64,000 nucleotides of DNA from Shewanella sp. UCD-KL21 (GCF_001957135.1 NZ_MPHK01000006.1:124001-188000), one strand, 5' to 3'. Counted from the stretch's first letter, positions 43,528-55,010 are shown. Numbers and translations: made by a program. Notes: a model not told the origin generated them from the sequence alone.

Positions 43528-45173
43528 CAATTGCAAGTATCAGGCGTGGTTACCAAGTCATAAAAACTGTACTCCATTACGGCTTAGATGATGTTTTACC
43601 CAAAAATAAAACTCCCTGGTATTTTTCTATTCTGCGAAATTGTTTCTTTTGGATCCGCAATCAACATAAAGACAAACCTTCTGCCGAGCGCTTAAAGCTG
43701 GCGATGCAAGATTTAGGTCCGGTCTACATCAAGCTAGGGCAAATGCTGTCAACTCGACGCGACTTACTCAATGATGAGTGGGCCAGTGAGCTCACTATGT
43801 TGCAAGACCGCGTGCCACCTTTTGATTCAGCCCTTGCCCGCCAAGCTATTGAAGCAGAGCTAAAAGCCCCCATTGACTCGCTATTTGATAACTTTGAAGA
43901 CATTCCCTTAGCGTCAGCATCCATATCTCAAGTTCACACCGCGAATTTAAAAGAAAATGGCGCAGAAGTCGTATTAAAAGTATTACGTCCAAATGTTGAA
44001 GCGCAGGTGAATGCCGACCTTCAACTGATGTGCCAAGCGGCCAATTTACTTGAAAAGCTATTAGGTGAAGGCAATCGTCTGCGCCCTGCTGAAGTGATTG
44101 ATGATTATCGCACCACCATTTTAGGCGAGCTTAACCTTAAACTTGAGGCGCTTAATGCCATCAAGCTACGTAACAATTTTTTAGACTCAGATAGCTTGTA
44201 TGTGCCTTATGTTTATGAAGATTATTGCTACCCTCGCCTAATGGTAATGGAGCGAGTTTACGGTATTCCCGTTTCCGATGTTGAAGCCCTAAAAGCCCAA
44301 GGCACTAATTTAAAGCTTCTGGCTGAACGCGGCGTTGAGCTGTTTTTTACCCAAGTATTTCGTGATAATTTTTTCCATGCTGACATGCACCCTGGCAATA
44401 TATTTATAAGCCGTGAGCACCCTGACAATCCATTTTATATCGGCATGGATTGCGGCATTATGGGCACCCTTAATGATGTCGACAAGCGCTATTTAGCTGA
44501 AAACTTCTTAGCCTTTTTCAATCGTGATTATCAGCGTATTGCCCAGCTTTACATTGAATCGGGTTGGGTATCAGAAAACACTGACGTACTGGCATTTGAG
44601 CAAGCTGTTAAGATGGTTTGTGAGCCCATGTTTAATAAACCATTAGATGAAATCTCATTTGGCCATGTGTTACTTGAGTTGTTTCGCACCGCCCGCCAAT
44701 TCGATATCGTCGTGCAACCACAGCTAGTTTTACTAGAAAAAACACTGCTTTACATTGAAGGCTTAGGTCGTCAGCTGTACCCACAGCTAGACTTATGGTC
44801 AACAGCTAAACCGTTTTTAGAGCAGTGGATGTCTGAACAAGTCGGCCCGAAAGCCATTTTTGATAAAGTAAAAATGAAGAGCCCTTATTGGGCTGAAAAG
44901 CTGCCTGAATTTCCAGAACTTATCTATGACAATTTAAAAATGGGTCGAAAACTACTGGGCACCCAACAACAAATGCTTGATAAGTACCTAAAATTTCAGC
45001 ATAAAGCTCATAAAAGTAATTACTTATTAATAACAGCTGCTGTAATGTTGATCTGTGGCACAATATTATTAAACCAATACGCTACACTATGGCCTGCTTA
45101 CATTTGTATCACATCAGGTATAGTGCTTTGGTTCACAGGATGGCGATCCAGACCAAAAAACCGTAAATTTTAA
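43524..45173 (+). CDS. ubiB: Ubiquinone biosynthesis protein kinase/ATPase UbiB
   Basis: The 549-residue atypical kinase-like (ABC1/ADCK) protein has the KxGQ motif ([17 protein letters not shown], about 69-85), an Ala-rich nucleotide loop ([13 protein letters not shown]), catalytic-type [10 protein letters not shown] and a metal-binding MDCGIMGTL. Two C-terminal membrane helices (about 495-540) anchor it. UbiB ATPase activity is needed for coenzyme Q synthesis, probably by extracting precursors from the membrane. It overlaps ubiJ by four bases and precedes tat genes, a common gammaproteobacterial arrangement. Confidence 0.97.
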   Translation: MTIASIRRGYQVIKTVLHYGLDDVLPKNKTPWYFSILRNCFFWIRNQHKDKPSAERLKLAMQDLGPVYIKLGQMLSTRRDLLNDEWASELTMLQDRVPPFDSALARQAIEAELKAPIDSLFDNFEDIPLASASISQVHTANLKENGAEVVLKVLRPNVEAQVNADLQLMCQAANLLEKLLGEGNRLRPAEVIDDYRTTILGELNLKLEALNAIKLRNNFLDSDSLYVPYVYEDYCYPRLMVMERVYGIPVSDVEALKAQGTNLKLLAERGVELFFTQVFRDNFFHADMHPGNIFISREHPDNPFYIGMDCGIMGTLNDVDKRYLAENFLAFFNRDYQRIAQLYIESGWVSENTDVLAFEQAVKMVCEPMFNKPLDEISFGHVLLELFRTARQFDIVVQPQLVLLEKTLLYIEGLGRQLYPQLDLWSTAKPFLEQWMSEQVGPKAIFDKVKMKSPYWAEKLPEFPELIYDNLKMGRKLLGTQQQMLDKYLKFQHKAHKSNYLLITAAVMLICGTILLNQYATLWPAYICITSGIVLWFTGWRSRPKNRKF

Positions 45174-45180
45174 CTAGCAC

Positions 45181-45215
45181 TTATACATTAGAGGTTCATA
45201 ATACTCTATGTATAA
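45181..45215 (+). other. Hairpin between ubiB and tatA
   Basis: TTATACATTAGAG pairs with CTCTATGTATAA, with a single bulge and a ten-base loop. No T tract, so more likely an RNA-processing or pausing element than a terminator. Confidence 0.5.
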
Positions 45216-45278
45216 AGGTTACAATTGTGAATGTAAAAATTCCAACATCATGTTTTTATTCTTATAGAGGAAATGTTC

Positions 45279-45512
45279 ATGGGCGGCATCAGTATTTGGC
45301 AGCTTCTAATTATTGCGTTAATTGTTGTGTTGTTATTCGGAACTAAAAAATTACGTTCTTTAGGTGGCGATTTAGGTGGGGCTGTTAAGGGCTTCAAAAA
45401 TGCAATGAATCCTGAAGATGAAGAAAAGAAGTCTCTAGAAGACAGCACTGCGAAAAAGTCTGAACAGGCAACTGAGCAGAAATCCGAGTCAAAGGATAAA
45501 GAACAGGCGTAA
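45279..45512 (+). CDS. tatA: Sec-independent translocase subunit TatA
   Basis: The 77-residue subunit has a membrane helix ([20 protein letters not shown]), the FGT/KKLR hinge and an amphipathic helix ([15 protein letters not shown]), followed by a Lys/Glu/Ser-rich tail. TatA forms the variable-size pore through which folded twin-arginine substrates cross the inner membrane. GAGG eight bases before 45279 selects this ATG over one two codons upstream. First of tatABC. Confidence 0.96.
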   Translation: MGGISIWQLLIIALIVVLLFGTKKLRSLGGDLGGAVKGFKNAMNPEDEEKKSLEDSTAKKSEQATEQKSESKDKEQA

Positions 45513-45518
45513 TTCATT

Positions 45519-45917
45519 ATGTTTGACGGTATTGGCTTTATGGAGCTACTGCTGATTGGAATTTTGGGGCTTGTGGTTCTCGGCCCCGAAAGACTTCCGG
45601 TTGCAGTACGTTCAATCTCTGAGTGGATCCGCTCATTAAAGCGGATGGCAAACTCAGTCAAAGATGAATTAGAGCAAGAGCTTAAAATTGATCAGCTTCA
45701 TGCTGACCTCAAAAAAGCGGAAAGCAAAGGTTTATCGAACCTATCACCTGAACTACAAGAGTCCATTGATCAGCTTAAAGATGCTGCGAAATCGGTTAAT
45801 CGTCCCTACCAAGTTGATGATGTAGCCAAAGATACCCCAGCAACTACTCCCGCTGAAAGTTCCACTGCCAAAAGTGAACAAGCAAACGACTCTGACAGTT
45901 CAAATACCAAAAGCTAA
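45519..45917 (+). CDS. tatB: Sec-independent translocase subunit TatB
   Basis: The 132-residue protein has an N-terminal membrane helix with the TatB-type start ([20 protein letters not shown]) then [12 protein letters not shown], a long amphipathic helix (about 25-80) and an acidic Ser/Thr/Ala-rich tail. With TatC it forms the twin-arginine signal-peptide receptor. It begins six bases after tatA and 12 bases before tatC. Confidence 0.95.
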   Translation: MFDGIGFMELLLIGILGLVVLGPERLPVAVRSISEWIRSLKRMANSVKDELEQELKIDQLHADLKKAESKGLSNLSPELQESIDQLKDAAKSVNRPYQVDDVAKDTPATTPAESSTAKSEQANDSDSSNTKS

Positions 45918-45929
45918 CACGGGTAACCA

Positions 45930-46688
45930 ATGTCACAACAGCTACCTCTTATCAGTCATTTGCTTGAGTTACGTAATAAGTTACTTAGAGCTATCGGCAG
46001 CGTATTGCTGGTATTTATCTGCTTAGTTTATTGGGCAAATGACATTTACCATTATATGGCAATCCCATTAATGCAATCACTGCCAGAGACCGGCAGTATG
46101 ATTGCAACGGATGTAGCCGCGCCCTTTTTTGCGCCATTTAAATTAACCTTAGTGTTATCGTTTTTTGTGGCGATCCCCTACGTACTATTTCAAGTATGGT
46201 CATTTGTGGCGCCCGGTTTATACAAACACGAAAAACGCATGATTATGCCGCTGCTATTTAGCAGTACGGTATTATTTTACCTCGGTATTGCTTTCGCCTA
46301 TTACGTCGTTTTTCCGGTGGTATTTGCGTTTTTCACCAGTGTTGCACCAGAAGGTGTGCAAGTAGCGACCGACATTAGTAGCTATTTAAGTTTTATCTTA
46401 AAGCTATTTTTTGCTTTTGGTTTAGCCTTTGAAATCCCTGTGGCCGTAGTATTAATGTGCTGGGCTGGCGTGACAACACCAGATGAGCTCAAACAAAAAC
46501 GCCCTTACATTGTTGTAGGTGCATTTGTGGTTGGCATGATGCTAACGCCACCTGATATTATTTCACAAACAATGTTAGCGATTCCTATGTTAATATTATT
46601 TGAAGGTGGTTTATTAGCAGCTAGGCTATATACCCCAAAAGAAGATACAGATAACGAAGAGCCAGAGAACGAAAAAGCTGATAGTTAA
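45930..46688 (+). CDS. tatC: Sec-independent translocase subunit TatC
   Basis: The 252-residue inner-membrane protein has six predicted helices. The TatC hallmarks are [20 protein letters not shown] at the N-terminus, [20 protein letters not shown] with the conserved FAPGL-type turn and [16 protein letters not shown] late segment ([19 protein letters not shown]). It binds the twin-arginine signal peptide. Export of folded cofactor proteins suits the respiratory gene content nearby. Confidence 0.96.
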   Translation: MSQQLPLISHLLELRNKLLRAIGSVLLVFICLVYWANDIYHYMAIPLMQSLPETGSMIATDVAAPFFAPFKLTLVLSFFVAIPYVLFQVWSFVAPGLYKHEKRMIMPLLFSSTVLFYLGIAFAYYVVFPVVFAFFTSVAPEGVQVATDISSYLSFILKLFFAFGLAFEIPVAVVLMCWAGVTTPDELKQKRPYIVVGAFVVGMMLTPPDIISQTMLAIPMLILFEGGLLAARLYTPKEDTDNEEPENEKADS

Positions 46689-46740
46689 ATTGCGCATCGC
46701 ACTCATGGACTAGTAAAACAATAAAAAGAAGGATTCTGTT

Positions 46741-47265
46741 ATGCGTTTAACTTTGATTGCCACTTTTGCTTTGGCTATCTCTTCTCAAGCACAAGCCAGT
46801 GTTGAGCAACAACTGGCTAGCTGTGCAGCTCAAACTGACAAACTTGATCGGTTAATGTGTTACGACGCATTAGCCGCATCGGTTAACACCTCAATCATCT
46901 CAGCGACAACAGAAACTGCACCTGCAACGGTAGCGGCTCCAGCAGCAATCACCACTTCTGCGCTAACAACCACTGCTAGCGCCCCAGCTGCGCAATTAAC
47001 CAATGCAGAGCAAGAGTTTGGCCTTAAAAAGAAGGTCGATGAGGATGTCACTCGCCTTTATGCTGACGTTGTATCGGTAAAAAAAGATCCTTACGGCGCA
47101 TTGATTATTACCCTGTCTAATAATCAAACTTGGAAACAATCAGGTACGGACCGCTATAAAGTGAAAAAAGATCAAACCGTCTTTGTTGAAAAAGGCGCTC
47201 TCGGTTCATTCCTACTGGGCAGCGATGATCGCAACTCCACTATTCGAGTGAAGCGTTTAAAATAA
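46741..47265 (+). CDS. Periplasmic hypothetical protein between tatC and tatD
   Basis: The 174-residue product has a signal peptide (cleavage near QAQA, residue 19). A short motif with two cysteines 13 residues apart follows (LASCAAQTDKLDRLMCYDAL), then an Ala/Thr-rich low-complexity linker (about 55-85). The compact C-terminal domain includes ITLSNNQTWKQSGTDRYKV and FLLGSDDRNSTIRVKRLK. The Cys pair with LDRL-x-CYD resembles the N-terminus of VasI-like exported proteins, but no type VI secretion genes are here. AAGGA before the ATG. It lies three bases before tatD, so it is in the same operon. Function unknown. Confidence 0.75.
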   Translation: MRLTLIATFALAISSQAQASVEQQLASCAAQTDKLDRLMCYDALAASVNTSIISATTETAPATVAAPAAITTSALTTTASAPAAQLTNAEQEFGLKKKVDEDVTRLYADVVSVKKDPYGALIITLSNNQTWKQSGTDRYKVKKDQTVFVEKGALGSFLLGSDDRNSTIRVKRLK

Positions 47266-47268
47266 ATC

Positions 47269-48066
47269 ATGGCGCAGCATATCGACATAGCCGTTAATCT
47301 GCTTAGCAGCAGGTTAATCGCTGATATAGACAACATAGTGACTCAAGCGGCGCAACATCATGTTTCGCCGTTAATTGTTATTGGCAGTGATATTACTGAA
47401 AGTAGCGACAGCGCCTCGCTGTGCGCAAAATATCCTCAGCAACTCTACAGCACCGCAGGAGTTCACCCCCACCACGCCAGTAGCTGGAATGCTGCCAGTG
47501 CTGATGAGATAAAAACCCTAGCGGCATTAAAACCAGTGGTTGCTATTGGTGAATGCGGTTTAGATTATAATCGCGACTTTTCTCCCCGTGATGCCCAGCG
47601 CCATGCCTTTCACGCCCAACTTGAACTGGCAGTAGCATTACAAATGCCGGTCCTGATGCACTGTCGTGACGCTCACGAGGACTTTATTGCAATAGTAAGT
47701 CAATATCGCCACAAGCTGCCTGCAGCGCTGCTGCATTGCTTTACAGGCACCAAAGATGAGTTACTTGCTTGCCTTGAATTAGATTTACATATCGGCATAA
47801 CTGGCTGGGTATGCGATGAACGCCGCGGCGCTGAACTGGCGAGCATAGTGCCATTGATCCCAAACAACCGCTTAATGGTTGAAACCGACAGCCCTTATTT
47901 ATTGCCTCGCAGCATGCGCCCTAAACCTAAATCCAGCAAAAACTTGCCACAATACTTGCCCGATATTGTCGAGTATATGGCTAATCTACGTCAGCAACCC
48001 TATGAAGAGCTAGCTGCCCATTGCTACACCAACAGCCAGCGTTTTTTTAACCTAGGGCAGGATTAA
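47269..48066 (+). CDS. tatD: TatD-family metal-dependent DNase
   Basis: The 265-residue TIM-barrel hydrolase is close to E. coli TatD: STAGVHPHHASSWNAASADE, VVAIGECGLDYNRDFS, VLMHCRDAHEDF, LLHCFTGTKDE, GITGWVCDERRG and METDSPYLLP-type motif (MVETDSPYLLPRSM). The usual first HxH metal motif is IDIAVN, as in E. coli TatD. The family has 3'-5' exonuclease activity and is not needed for Tat export despite its name. The stop overlaps the start of the GGDEF gene (TAATG). Confidence 0.95.
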   Translation: MAQHIDIAVNLLSSRLIADIDNIVTQAAQHHVSPLIVIGSDITESSDSASLCAKYPQQLYSTAGVHPHHASSWNAASADEIKTLAALKPVVAIGECGLDYNRDFSPRDAQRHAFHAQLELAVALQMPVLMHCRDAHEDFIAIVSQYRHKLPAALLHCFTGTKDELLACLELDLHIGITGWVCDERRGAELASIVPLIPNNRLMVETDSPYLLPRSMRPKPKSSKNLPQYLPDIVEYMANLRQQPYEELAAHCYTNSQRFFNLGQD

Positions 48067-49970
48067 TGCAGCAAGTGCATTGGGCGTTTAAAGCATTTAC
48101 TTTGGTTTTTATTATATTGCTAACTCAGTTACAGGCAGCGCACGCGCTTGCCATTGAGCACAGCAATACCCCACTGAGATTAACCGCCTCATCCATTACA
48201 AAAATCAAATTAACGGATTGGATGTATATCAATCAATCGCAAGATATTGAAGAACTTGCCAGCTTAAAAATGCTTAAAAATAGCCGACAGGATTGGCGCA
48301 AGTTAAGCCGCGGCGATATGCGTAAAATTGGCGCTAAAAATACTTGGTTGAGTTTTAGTATTTTTAACCATAATGACCACCTATCACGCATGATAGCGCT
48401 GGATAACCCGCTGCTAGATAGCATGAAGCTATATCATTTAGTCAATAACAAATTGGTAAAAGTTGAGCTAATGGGTGATAGCTATCCATTTAAACAGCGC
48501 CCACTGCAGAGTAATTTATTTCTTTACCCCTTTGAATTACAGCCAAACGAAACACATACCTTTTACTTAAAAATCGATAATCGCGGCAGCTTAAATTTTC
48601 CATTAGTACTATGGAGTAAAAATGATTACAGCCATGCCATAGAATCTCAAAGTCTTGCTAATGGCTTTCAAATTGGGATATTGATTGCCATCGGGCTATT
48701 TAGTTTGTTTATCGCGCTCGCATCAGGGTCTTTTAGTTACAGTTACTATAGCGGCTATGTGCTCAGCTTAACCCTGCTTGTGGCCACGATTCATGGTATT
48801 GCCTTTCAATATTTATGGCCCACACTGCCGGTGGTGCAAAACTTAGCTATTCCAATATTAATCCCGATAGCCTTAGCTTTTGCGCTGATGTTTACCGAAA
48901 AAGTGATGCTACTTAAATACCATAATAAACCGATGCTTTTAGCCGGTCGTTACCTTGCGGTTTACTGCCTTTTACTGAGTCTGGTTATCTCGTTTATTGA
49001 TTTTAAAATCAGCTTATATTTACTCAGTTTCTCGGTAATCGCCATTAGCTGTGTACTGATCACCTTCTCTTTAATACAAGTGATTAAAGGCAGTAAAAAT
49101 GCTCGTTTATATGCTATTGCCCGTATAGGGCTATTTATTAGCGCCATTCTCAGCGGGCTGATTTATCTGGGCTATTTACAATGGTATATGCCAGCGCATA
49201 CCCCAGTTATGATCGGACTGACCTTTGAAGTTATTGTTATGGCTGCAGTGTTAGCTGTGCGCTATAACGATGAACGAAAAGCCAAACTGCAAATGCAAAA
49301 AAAGGCCTTAGAGCAAGCGCAAAAACTGCAACAAAACCGTGATGAAGCTTTAAAAGCAGAAGCAAGAACCAATGAACGCCTCGAACAAATGGTCGCAGAG
49401 CGGACTCTTGAGCTCGAAGTCACCTTGCGTGAACTAAATGATGCCAACCAAAAACTACAGCAACAAAGTACCACTGACAGTTTAACAGGGGTAAAAAATA
49501 GAAATGCCTTTGATAAACGCCTAACCGCAGAAGGACGCATTAGCCGTCGTCAGCAAACCTCGCTTGCTATCCTAATGGTTGATATTGATAAATTTAAAGA
49601 GATTAATGATCAATTTGGTCACCTTGCTGGCGACCTTGCAATTAAAGTGATTGCGACAACAATTTCTGAGTTTTTAAAACGACCAACCGATCTGGTGTCA
49701 CGTTTTGGAGGTGAAGAGTTTGCTATTATATTACCAAGTACTGATAGTGTAGGAGCGATGCTATTGGCTGAAAGAATTCGCCAAGCAATCTCCAATTTAT
49801 CAATCGATTGGGATAATAACCCTATTTCCCTTTTCGTAAGTATCGGTGTGAGCGCTGCCATTATCGAAACCGATGAACAGCCAACTCAGTTACTTGAACA
49901 AGCAGATAAAGCGCTTTACCAAGCTAAGCGCAATGGACGAAATCAGGTTTGTCTGTTTTCGTCTGATTAA
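48066..49970 (+). CDS. Membrane-bound diguanylate cyclase with 7TM-DISM sensor
   Basis: The 634-residue protein has a signal peptide (about 1-27), an extracytoplasmic 7TMR-DISMED2-type sensor (about 45-185), seven membrane helices (about 200-400) and a coiled coil (about 405-465). A GGDEF domain follows, with active site SRFGGEEFAIIL near residue 548. The product-inhibition I-site RPTD lies five residues before GGEEF, so both synthesis and feedback of cyclic-di-GMP look intact. No EAL domain. It is coupled to tatD by a 1-bp overlap. The ligand is unknown; related sensors often bind carbohydrates. Confidence 0.93.
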   Translation: MQQVHWAFKAFTLVFIILLTQLQAAHALAIEHSNTPLRLTASSITKIKLTDWMYINQSQDIEELASLKMLKNSRQDWRKLSRGDMRKIGAKNTWLSFSIFNHNDHLSRMIALDNPLLDSMKLYHLVNNKLVKVELMGDSYPFKQRPLQSNLFLYPFELQPNETHTFYLKIDNRGSLNFPLVLWSKNDYSHAIESQSLANGFQIGILIAIGLFSLFIALASGSFSYSYYSGYVLSLTLLVATIHGIAFQYLWPTLPVVQNLAIPILIPIALAFALMFTEKVMLLKYHNKPMLLAGRYLAVYCLLLSLVISFIDFKISLYLLSFSVIAISCVLITFSLIQVIKGSKNARLYAIARIGLFISAILSGLIYLGYLQWYMPAHTPVMIGLTFEVIVMAAVLAVRYNDERKAKLQMQKKALEQAQKLQQNRDEALKAEARTNERLEQMVAERTLELEVTLRELNDANQKLQQQSTTDSLTGVKNRNAFDKRLTAEGRISRRQQTSLAILMVDIDKFKEINDQFGHLAGDLAIKVIATTISEFLKRPTDLVSRFGGEEFAIILPSTDSVGAMLLAERIRQAISNLSIDWDNNPISLFVSIGVSAAIIETDEQPTQLLEQADKALYQAKRNGRNQVCLFSSD

Positions 49971-49981
49971 GATCAGTCTAA

Positions 49982-51007
<1,026 letters not shown>

Positions 51008-51041
51008 AAAAGCGATTATTTTTACAAGATGAATAACAAAC

Positions 51042-51067
51042 AGGAGACCTATTGGTCTCCTTTTTTA
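51042..51067 (+). terminator. Intrinsic terminator of hemB
   Basis: Stem GGAGACC/GGTCTCC with a TATT loop and six T residues. Confidence 0.92.
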
Positions 51068-51311
51068 TAGCGCATTTTGCAGGCTAAATGAGTCAAATTG
51101 ATTATAAAGGCGCCTAAAACAGCCTCAAATAGTGACATTCATCGCCGTAGCAATGAATATTACCTCTTGCTAATGCAGCATGAGCCAGTTCAAAGTTATC
51201 TTTGAATTTTACTTATATTAGTGATCTAGCTAACAGCTAGCTCATATTCAACTTCACTAACCTAAGGTTAAATGATTGAATCATTTTATTGTTCTTTCTT
51301 GAGGCCTTATC

Positions 51312-51863
51312 ATGCATAAAAGCGTTAAAACAATTTTAGCTACAACCGCAATTTTCTTTGGCAGCCATTTGGTTGCTGGCTCAGCAATGGCTGGCAGTGG
51401 TTGTTCATTCGATGAAGAGCAAACAGGCTTCATGGCAACATGCAGCGAGGAGAAACAAGAAGTGATTATTACTGGACTCGTTGATATTTCAACACTTGAA
51501 AAAGACTTACCAGGTTACGCTGCAGAGTATGAGCAGTATAAAATTGATGCAGCCGCATTAACTGAATTAAAAGCGGTAACCACACCAACAAATATTGTGG
51601 TAATTATTGGTACTTGGTGCCCTGATTGCCATCGTGAAACGCCACGTTTCATGCGCCTTATCGAAGAAGCGGCTAATCCGAATATTACCGTGACTTACAT
51701 CGGTATTGATCGCAGCAAAGTTGATCCAGAAGGCCTCGCGGCAGCATATGAATTCACCCGCATTCCAACCTTTATCATTGAGCAACAAGATGAAGAAATT
51801 GGCCGAATCGTTGAACGTCCAACAGTGTCGCTGGAACAAGATTTAGTCAACATTCTGAAATAA
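51312..51863 (+). CDS. Exported thioredoxin-like protein (CPDC)
   Basis: The 183-residue product has a signal peptide (cleavage after GSAMA, about residue 27). A preceding Cys-containing segment (GSGCSFDEEQTGFMATCSEE) leads to a thioredoxin fold with active site GTWCPDCHRETP at about residue 99-110. The fold continues with VTYIGIDRSKVDPEG and the cis-proline-type TRIPTFIIEQ. Predicted periplasmic thiol-disulfide protein; direction of redox function and partners are unknown. GAGG seven bases before the ATG. Single gene with its own terminator. Confidence 0.85.
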   Translation: MHKSVKTILATTAIFFGSHLVAGSAMAGSGCSFDEEQTGFMATCSEEKQEVIITGLVDISTLEKDLPGYAAEYEQYKIDAAALTELKAVTTPTNIVVIIGTWCPDCHRETPRFMRLIEEAANPNITVTYIGIDRSKVDPEGLAAAYEFTRIPTFIIEQQDEEIGRIVERPTVSLEQDLVNILK

Positions 51864-51900
51864 TCTGTTTTGAAACTCTCTTGAGTTATTTCAGGCAAAT

Positions 51901-51930
51901 AAAAACGGGATCATATGATCCCGTTTTTTG
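51901..51930. terminator. Bidirectional intrinsic terminator
   Basis: AAAAACGGGATCAT and its complement with essentially no extra loop, T-rich on both strands. Shared by the thioredoxin-like gene and the convergent gppA. Confidence 0.88.
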
Positions 51931-51962
51931 TATTCGATATGTATTTCAAGGGCCTTAAAGCA

Positions 51963-52889
51963 TTAAGCCACTCTTGCAGCCAACATGCTTAGCACCCCTT
52001 CACGCAGCGCACCGCCGGATAAATTAAGCGACTCAATATCAAGTAACTCAAATAAGGCGATTAATATCGCAATCCCAGAGGCAAAGGTTGGCGCTTTTTC
52101 AGCAGATAAGCCTTGAATATGATGCAGCGACTCATTTTGCTGTGCCAACACTTCGTCTCTAAAACGATACAAAACTTTCAAAGTGATTATCTCAGAAAGC
52201 TCGCGATGATTAAGTACTGACACCACAGACTGTACGGCACCAGATGCGCCGACAACCCCTTGCCAACCCAACTGTGTCAGCTGTTGTAAGCAAGGCTTAA
52301 GCGCATCCAATACCGTAGCTTTCGCCTGTTCAAAATCACTCAGCTGATAAGGCATTTGCGTAAAAAACTGCTGATTAAAGCGCACACAGCCAAAATCAAG
52401 ACTGGTTTTAAATAGCACTTCAGTGCCATTACCAATAATAAACTCAGTACTGGCGCCGCCAATATCAATCACCAATCGTTGGCCGTCACCTTCTGTTGTG
52501 GCCGCCATACCTTGGTAAATTAATTCAGCTTCTCGCAAACCACTAATGACTTCGATCGGGTGAGCTAAAATCGGTAATGCCCGTTGATGGAACTCATCAG
52601 CATTGCTGATCACACGTAAAGTTGCGGTGGCAAATACTGCCACATGCTCAGCTGCGACTTGATGTTTATCAAGCATCTCAGCAAACATTTGCAAACAATC
52701 GAGCCCGCGCTGTAATACGGCTTCATCAAGACGGTTATCAGCCCCAATACCCTCAGCCAAACGCACTTTACGTTTGTACTTTGCAATAATAGTGGGTTGG
52801 CCGTTCAGGGTGTGAGCGACCAACATATTAAAACTATTTGAGCCGAGTGTTATCGCGGCATATGCAGGCATTGCAGCTGTCACAGTCAT
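51963..52889 (-). CDS. Ppx/GppA-type phosphatase domain protein
   Basis: The 308-residue protein is a single Ppx/GppA actin-like ATPase-fold domain: AITLGSNSFNMLVAH (phosphate loop), FATATLRVISNADEF, IEVISGLREAELIYQGMA and LVIDIGGASTEFIIGNG. Full GppA/Ppx proteins are about 500 residues; this short form lacks the C-terminal HD-like and other domains. Family members hydrolyse pppGpp or exopolyphosphate. It directly follows rhlB with no gap, as gppA does in enterics, so a role in (p)ppGpp metabolism is plausible but not proven. Confidence 0.88.
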   Translation of the reverse strand: MTVTAAMPAYAAITLGSNSFNMLVAHTLNGQPTIIAKYKRKVRLAEGIGADNRLDEAVLQRGLDCLQMFAEMLDKHQVAAEHVAVFATATLRVISNADEFHQRALPILAHPIEVISGLREAELIYQGMAATTEGDGQRLVIDIGGASTEFIIGNGTEVLFKTSLDFGCVRFNQQFFTQMPYQLSDFEQAKATVLDALKPCLQQLTQLGWQGVVGASGAVQSVVSVLNHRELSEIITLKVLYRFRDEVLAQQNESLHHIQGLSAEKAPTFASGIAILIALFELLDIESLNLSGGALREGVLSMLAARVA

Positions 52890-54185
52890 TTACGAATGTC
52901 TACGCGCCCTTTGAGGTGGACGTCCACCACTGCGATGCGCACCACTTCTCGCACCATCACGCGTACGTGTTGTTGGGTGCTTACGATGGATACGAACCGG
53001 TGGCGGTAAATCGTCTAACAAAGCTTCACGATCATAATTAGTTACTGGTATTGAGTGCTTAATATACGTCTCAATGGCCGGTAAATTCAGCGCATACTCT
53101 TCACAAGCAAAACTCACTGACACACCTTTTTGTCCCGCACGACCGGTACGACCAATACGGTGAACGTAATCTTCACAATCATCTGGTAAATCATAGTTAT
53201 AAACATGAGATACATCAGAAATATGTAAGCCACGCGCCGCCACATCCGTTGCCACGAGTACGTCAAGCGCACCAGAGGTGAATTGCTCTAAAATACGAAT
53301 ACGTTTTTTCTGCGGCACATCACCGGTTAATAACCCAACTCGATGGCCGTCGCCTTCTAACCATGACCACACCTTTTCACAGCTGTGTTTGGTGTTTGAA
53401 AATACGATAGCCTTTTCTGGCCAATCTTCTTCCATTAATGTCAGAAGCAAACGCATTTTATCTTCAGTAGAAGGGTAGAAAATTTCTTCTTTGATGTTCT
53501 TTGAGGTTTTTTCGCCAGGAGAGACTTCAACTTTTTCTGGATCATTCATATGATCGTAAGCTAATTCCTGAACCTTCATTGATAACGTCGCTGAAAACAA
53601 CATATTTAAGCGTGACTTAGCATCAGGCATACGTCTAAACAAGAAACGAATATCTTTAATAAAACCTAAATCGAACATGCGATCAGCTTCATCAAGCACA
53701 ACGGCTTGAATGGCATTTAAACTGATCACACCTTGGCGTACGTAATCGATAATACGACCCGTAGTACCAATTAAAATATCAACACCAGCATCAAGCACTT
53801 GGCGTTGAACATCATAACTCTCACCGCCATAAACAATACCGACTTTTAAACCCGTATGTCGTGCAAGCAATTTAGCATCTTTGGCAATCTGAATCGCAAG
53901 TTCGCGAGTCGGTGCCATGATGATAGCTCTAGGCTGATTAATTTGACGACCTTCTGGCTCAGCAACTGAGAGAAGGTGGTGAAATGTGGCCACTAAAAAG
54001 GCCATTGTCTTGCCAGTTCCTGTTTGTGCCTGGCCAGCAATATCTTTTTGTTGTAATAAAATGGGAAGAGATAACGCCTGAATTGGCGTACAAAATTCAA
54101 AGCCATTTTCGTTCAAAGCCTGTATAACCTCTGGCTTCAGAGGGAAGTCGGCGAATCTTTGTGTTGATAAATGTGTTTCGCTCAT
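52890..54185 (-). CDS. rhlB: DEAD-box RNA helicase RhlB
   Basis: The 431-residue helicase is close to E. coli RhlB: Q motif [14 protein letters not shown], Walker [17 protein letters not shown] ([18 protein letters not shown]), SAT ([11 protein letters not shown]), motif [16 protein letters not shown] basic C-terminal tail follows (about 395-431, [15 protein letters not shown]). RhlB is the helicase of the RNase E degradosome. The neighbours gppA, trxA (divergent) and rho match the classical gammaproteobacterial locus. Confidence 0.97.
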   Translation of the reverse strand: MSETHLSTQRFADFPLKPEVIQALNENGFEFCTPIQALSLPILLQQKDIAGQAQTGTGKTMAFLVATFHHLLSVAEPEGRQINQPRAIIMAPTRELAIQIAKDAKLLARHTGLKVGIVYGGESYDVQRQVLDAGVDILIGTTGRIIDYVRQGVISLNAIQAVVLDEADRMFDLGFIKDIRFLFRRMPDAKSRLNMLFSATLSMKVQELAYDHMNDPEKVEVSPGEKTSKNIKEEIFYPSTEDKMRLLLTLMEEDWPEKAIVFSNTKHSCEKVWSWLEGDGHRVGLLTGDVPQKKRIRILEQFTSGALDVLVATDVAARGLHISDVSHVYNYDLPDDCEDYVHRIGRTGRAGQKGVSVSFACEEYALNLPAIETYIKHSIPVTNYDREALLDDLPPPVRIHRKHPTTRTRDGARSGAHRSGGRPPQRARRHS

Positions 54186-54338
54186 AGCGCAAGCATACCC
54201 GTTAGTGTTGCAAAAAAAGACTCGATCGTTTCAAATAGCTACATTAATAGAACGGTCACTTGAAAAGCTATTTAACCGTCCCAATATACATGGTAAGCCA
54301 TTAATAAACTAGCAATGGTGCCAAATCTGGAGATCTAC

Positions 54339-54665
54339 ATGAGCGATAAAATTGTATACCTAAGCGATGACAGCTTCGAAAACGACGTCATTAACTCAGA
54401 ATTACCAGTACTGGTAGACTTCTGGGCAGAGTGGTGTGGTCCTTGTAAAATGATTGCCCCAATCCTAGACGACGTGGCTGAAGAGTACGCGGGTAAGCTA
54501 ACTGTAGCTAAATTAAACGTTGACCAAAATAATGTTTCACCTGCTAAGTACGGTGTACGTGGCATTCCAACATTATTAATGTTTAAAGGCGGCGAGTTAG
54601 TTGCCACTAAAGTGGGTGCTTTATCAAAAACTCAACTTAAAGAGTTTATTGACGCACAAGCTTAA
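54339..54665 (+). CDS. trxA: Thioredoxin 1
   Basis: The 108-residue cytosolic thioredoxin has active site [16 protein letters not shown] and cis-proline motif [25 protein letters not shown] closes the fold. It reduces protein disulfides using electrons from thioredoxin reductase. I chose ATG 54339 ([10 protein letters not shown]) because GGAG is six bases upstream and it matches E. coli TrxA; an extension to 54315 is not needed. Divergent from rhlB and upstream of rho. Confidence 0.98.
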   Translation: MSDKIVYLSDDSFENDVINSELPVLVDFWAEWCGPCKMIAPILDDVAEEYAGKLTVAKLNVDQNNVSPAKYGVRGIPTLLMFKGGELVATKVGALSKTQLKEFIDAQA

Positions 54666-54710
54666 TCAAGCCTATTAATAAAATCGCGGCACTATTGATT
54701 AAAAGCATAG

Positions 54711-54735
54711 CCTGCTAACCCCGTTAGCAGGTTAT
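54711..54735 (+). terminator. Intrinsic terminator of trxA
   Basis: Stem CCTGCTAAC/GTTAGCAGG with loop CCC, followed by TTATT. The T tract is moderate. Confidence 0.75.
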
Positions 54736-54818
54736 TGCTAAAAATAACGCTATTTTAGTGTGATGAACAACAATCAATTTTAATAATGTTGCGTGTTTTA
54801 CGCTTAAAAAGTGACAAT

Positions 54819-54852
54819 CGGCACAATATATGAACAATTTGTGCCGTTTTTT
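54819..54852 (+). terminator. Intrinsic terminator in the rho upstream region
   Basis: Stem CGGCACAA/TTGTGCCG with a 12-base AT loop and a perfect T6 tract, 159 bp before the rho start codon and after the trxA terminator. It may end a short leader RNA (attenuator) or act as a second trxA terminator. Confidence 0.8.
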
Positions 54853-55010
54853 CGCTAAAATTCTGGACGCACTGCCCATATAGTGCTAATTTATTCATCA
54901 GATTTTTCAACCAAACCCCTACTCGCTTATCAATCGACTATTTCAATTTCGTAATACCCAAAGAAAGATTGATTGCAGTAAGCATCGTCGCGTAATACAA
55001 GACCCCCAAC

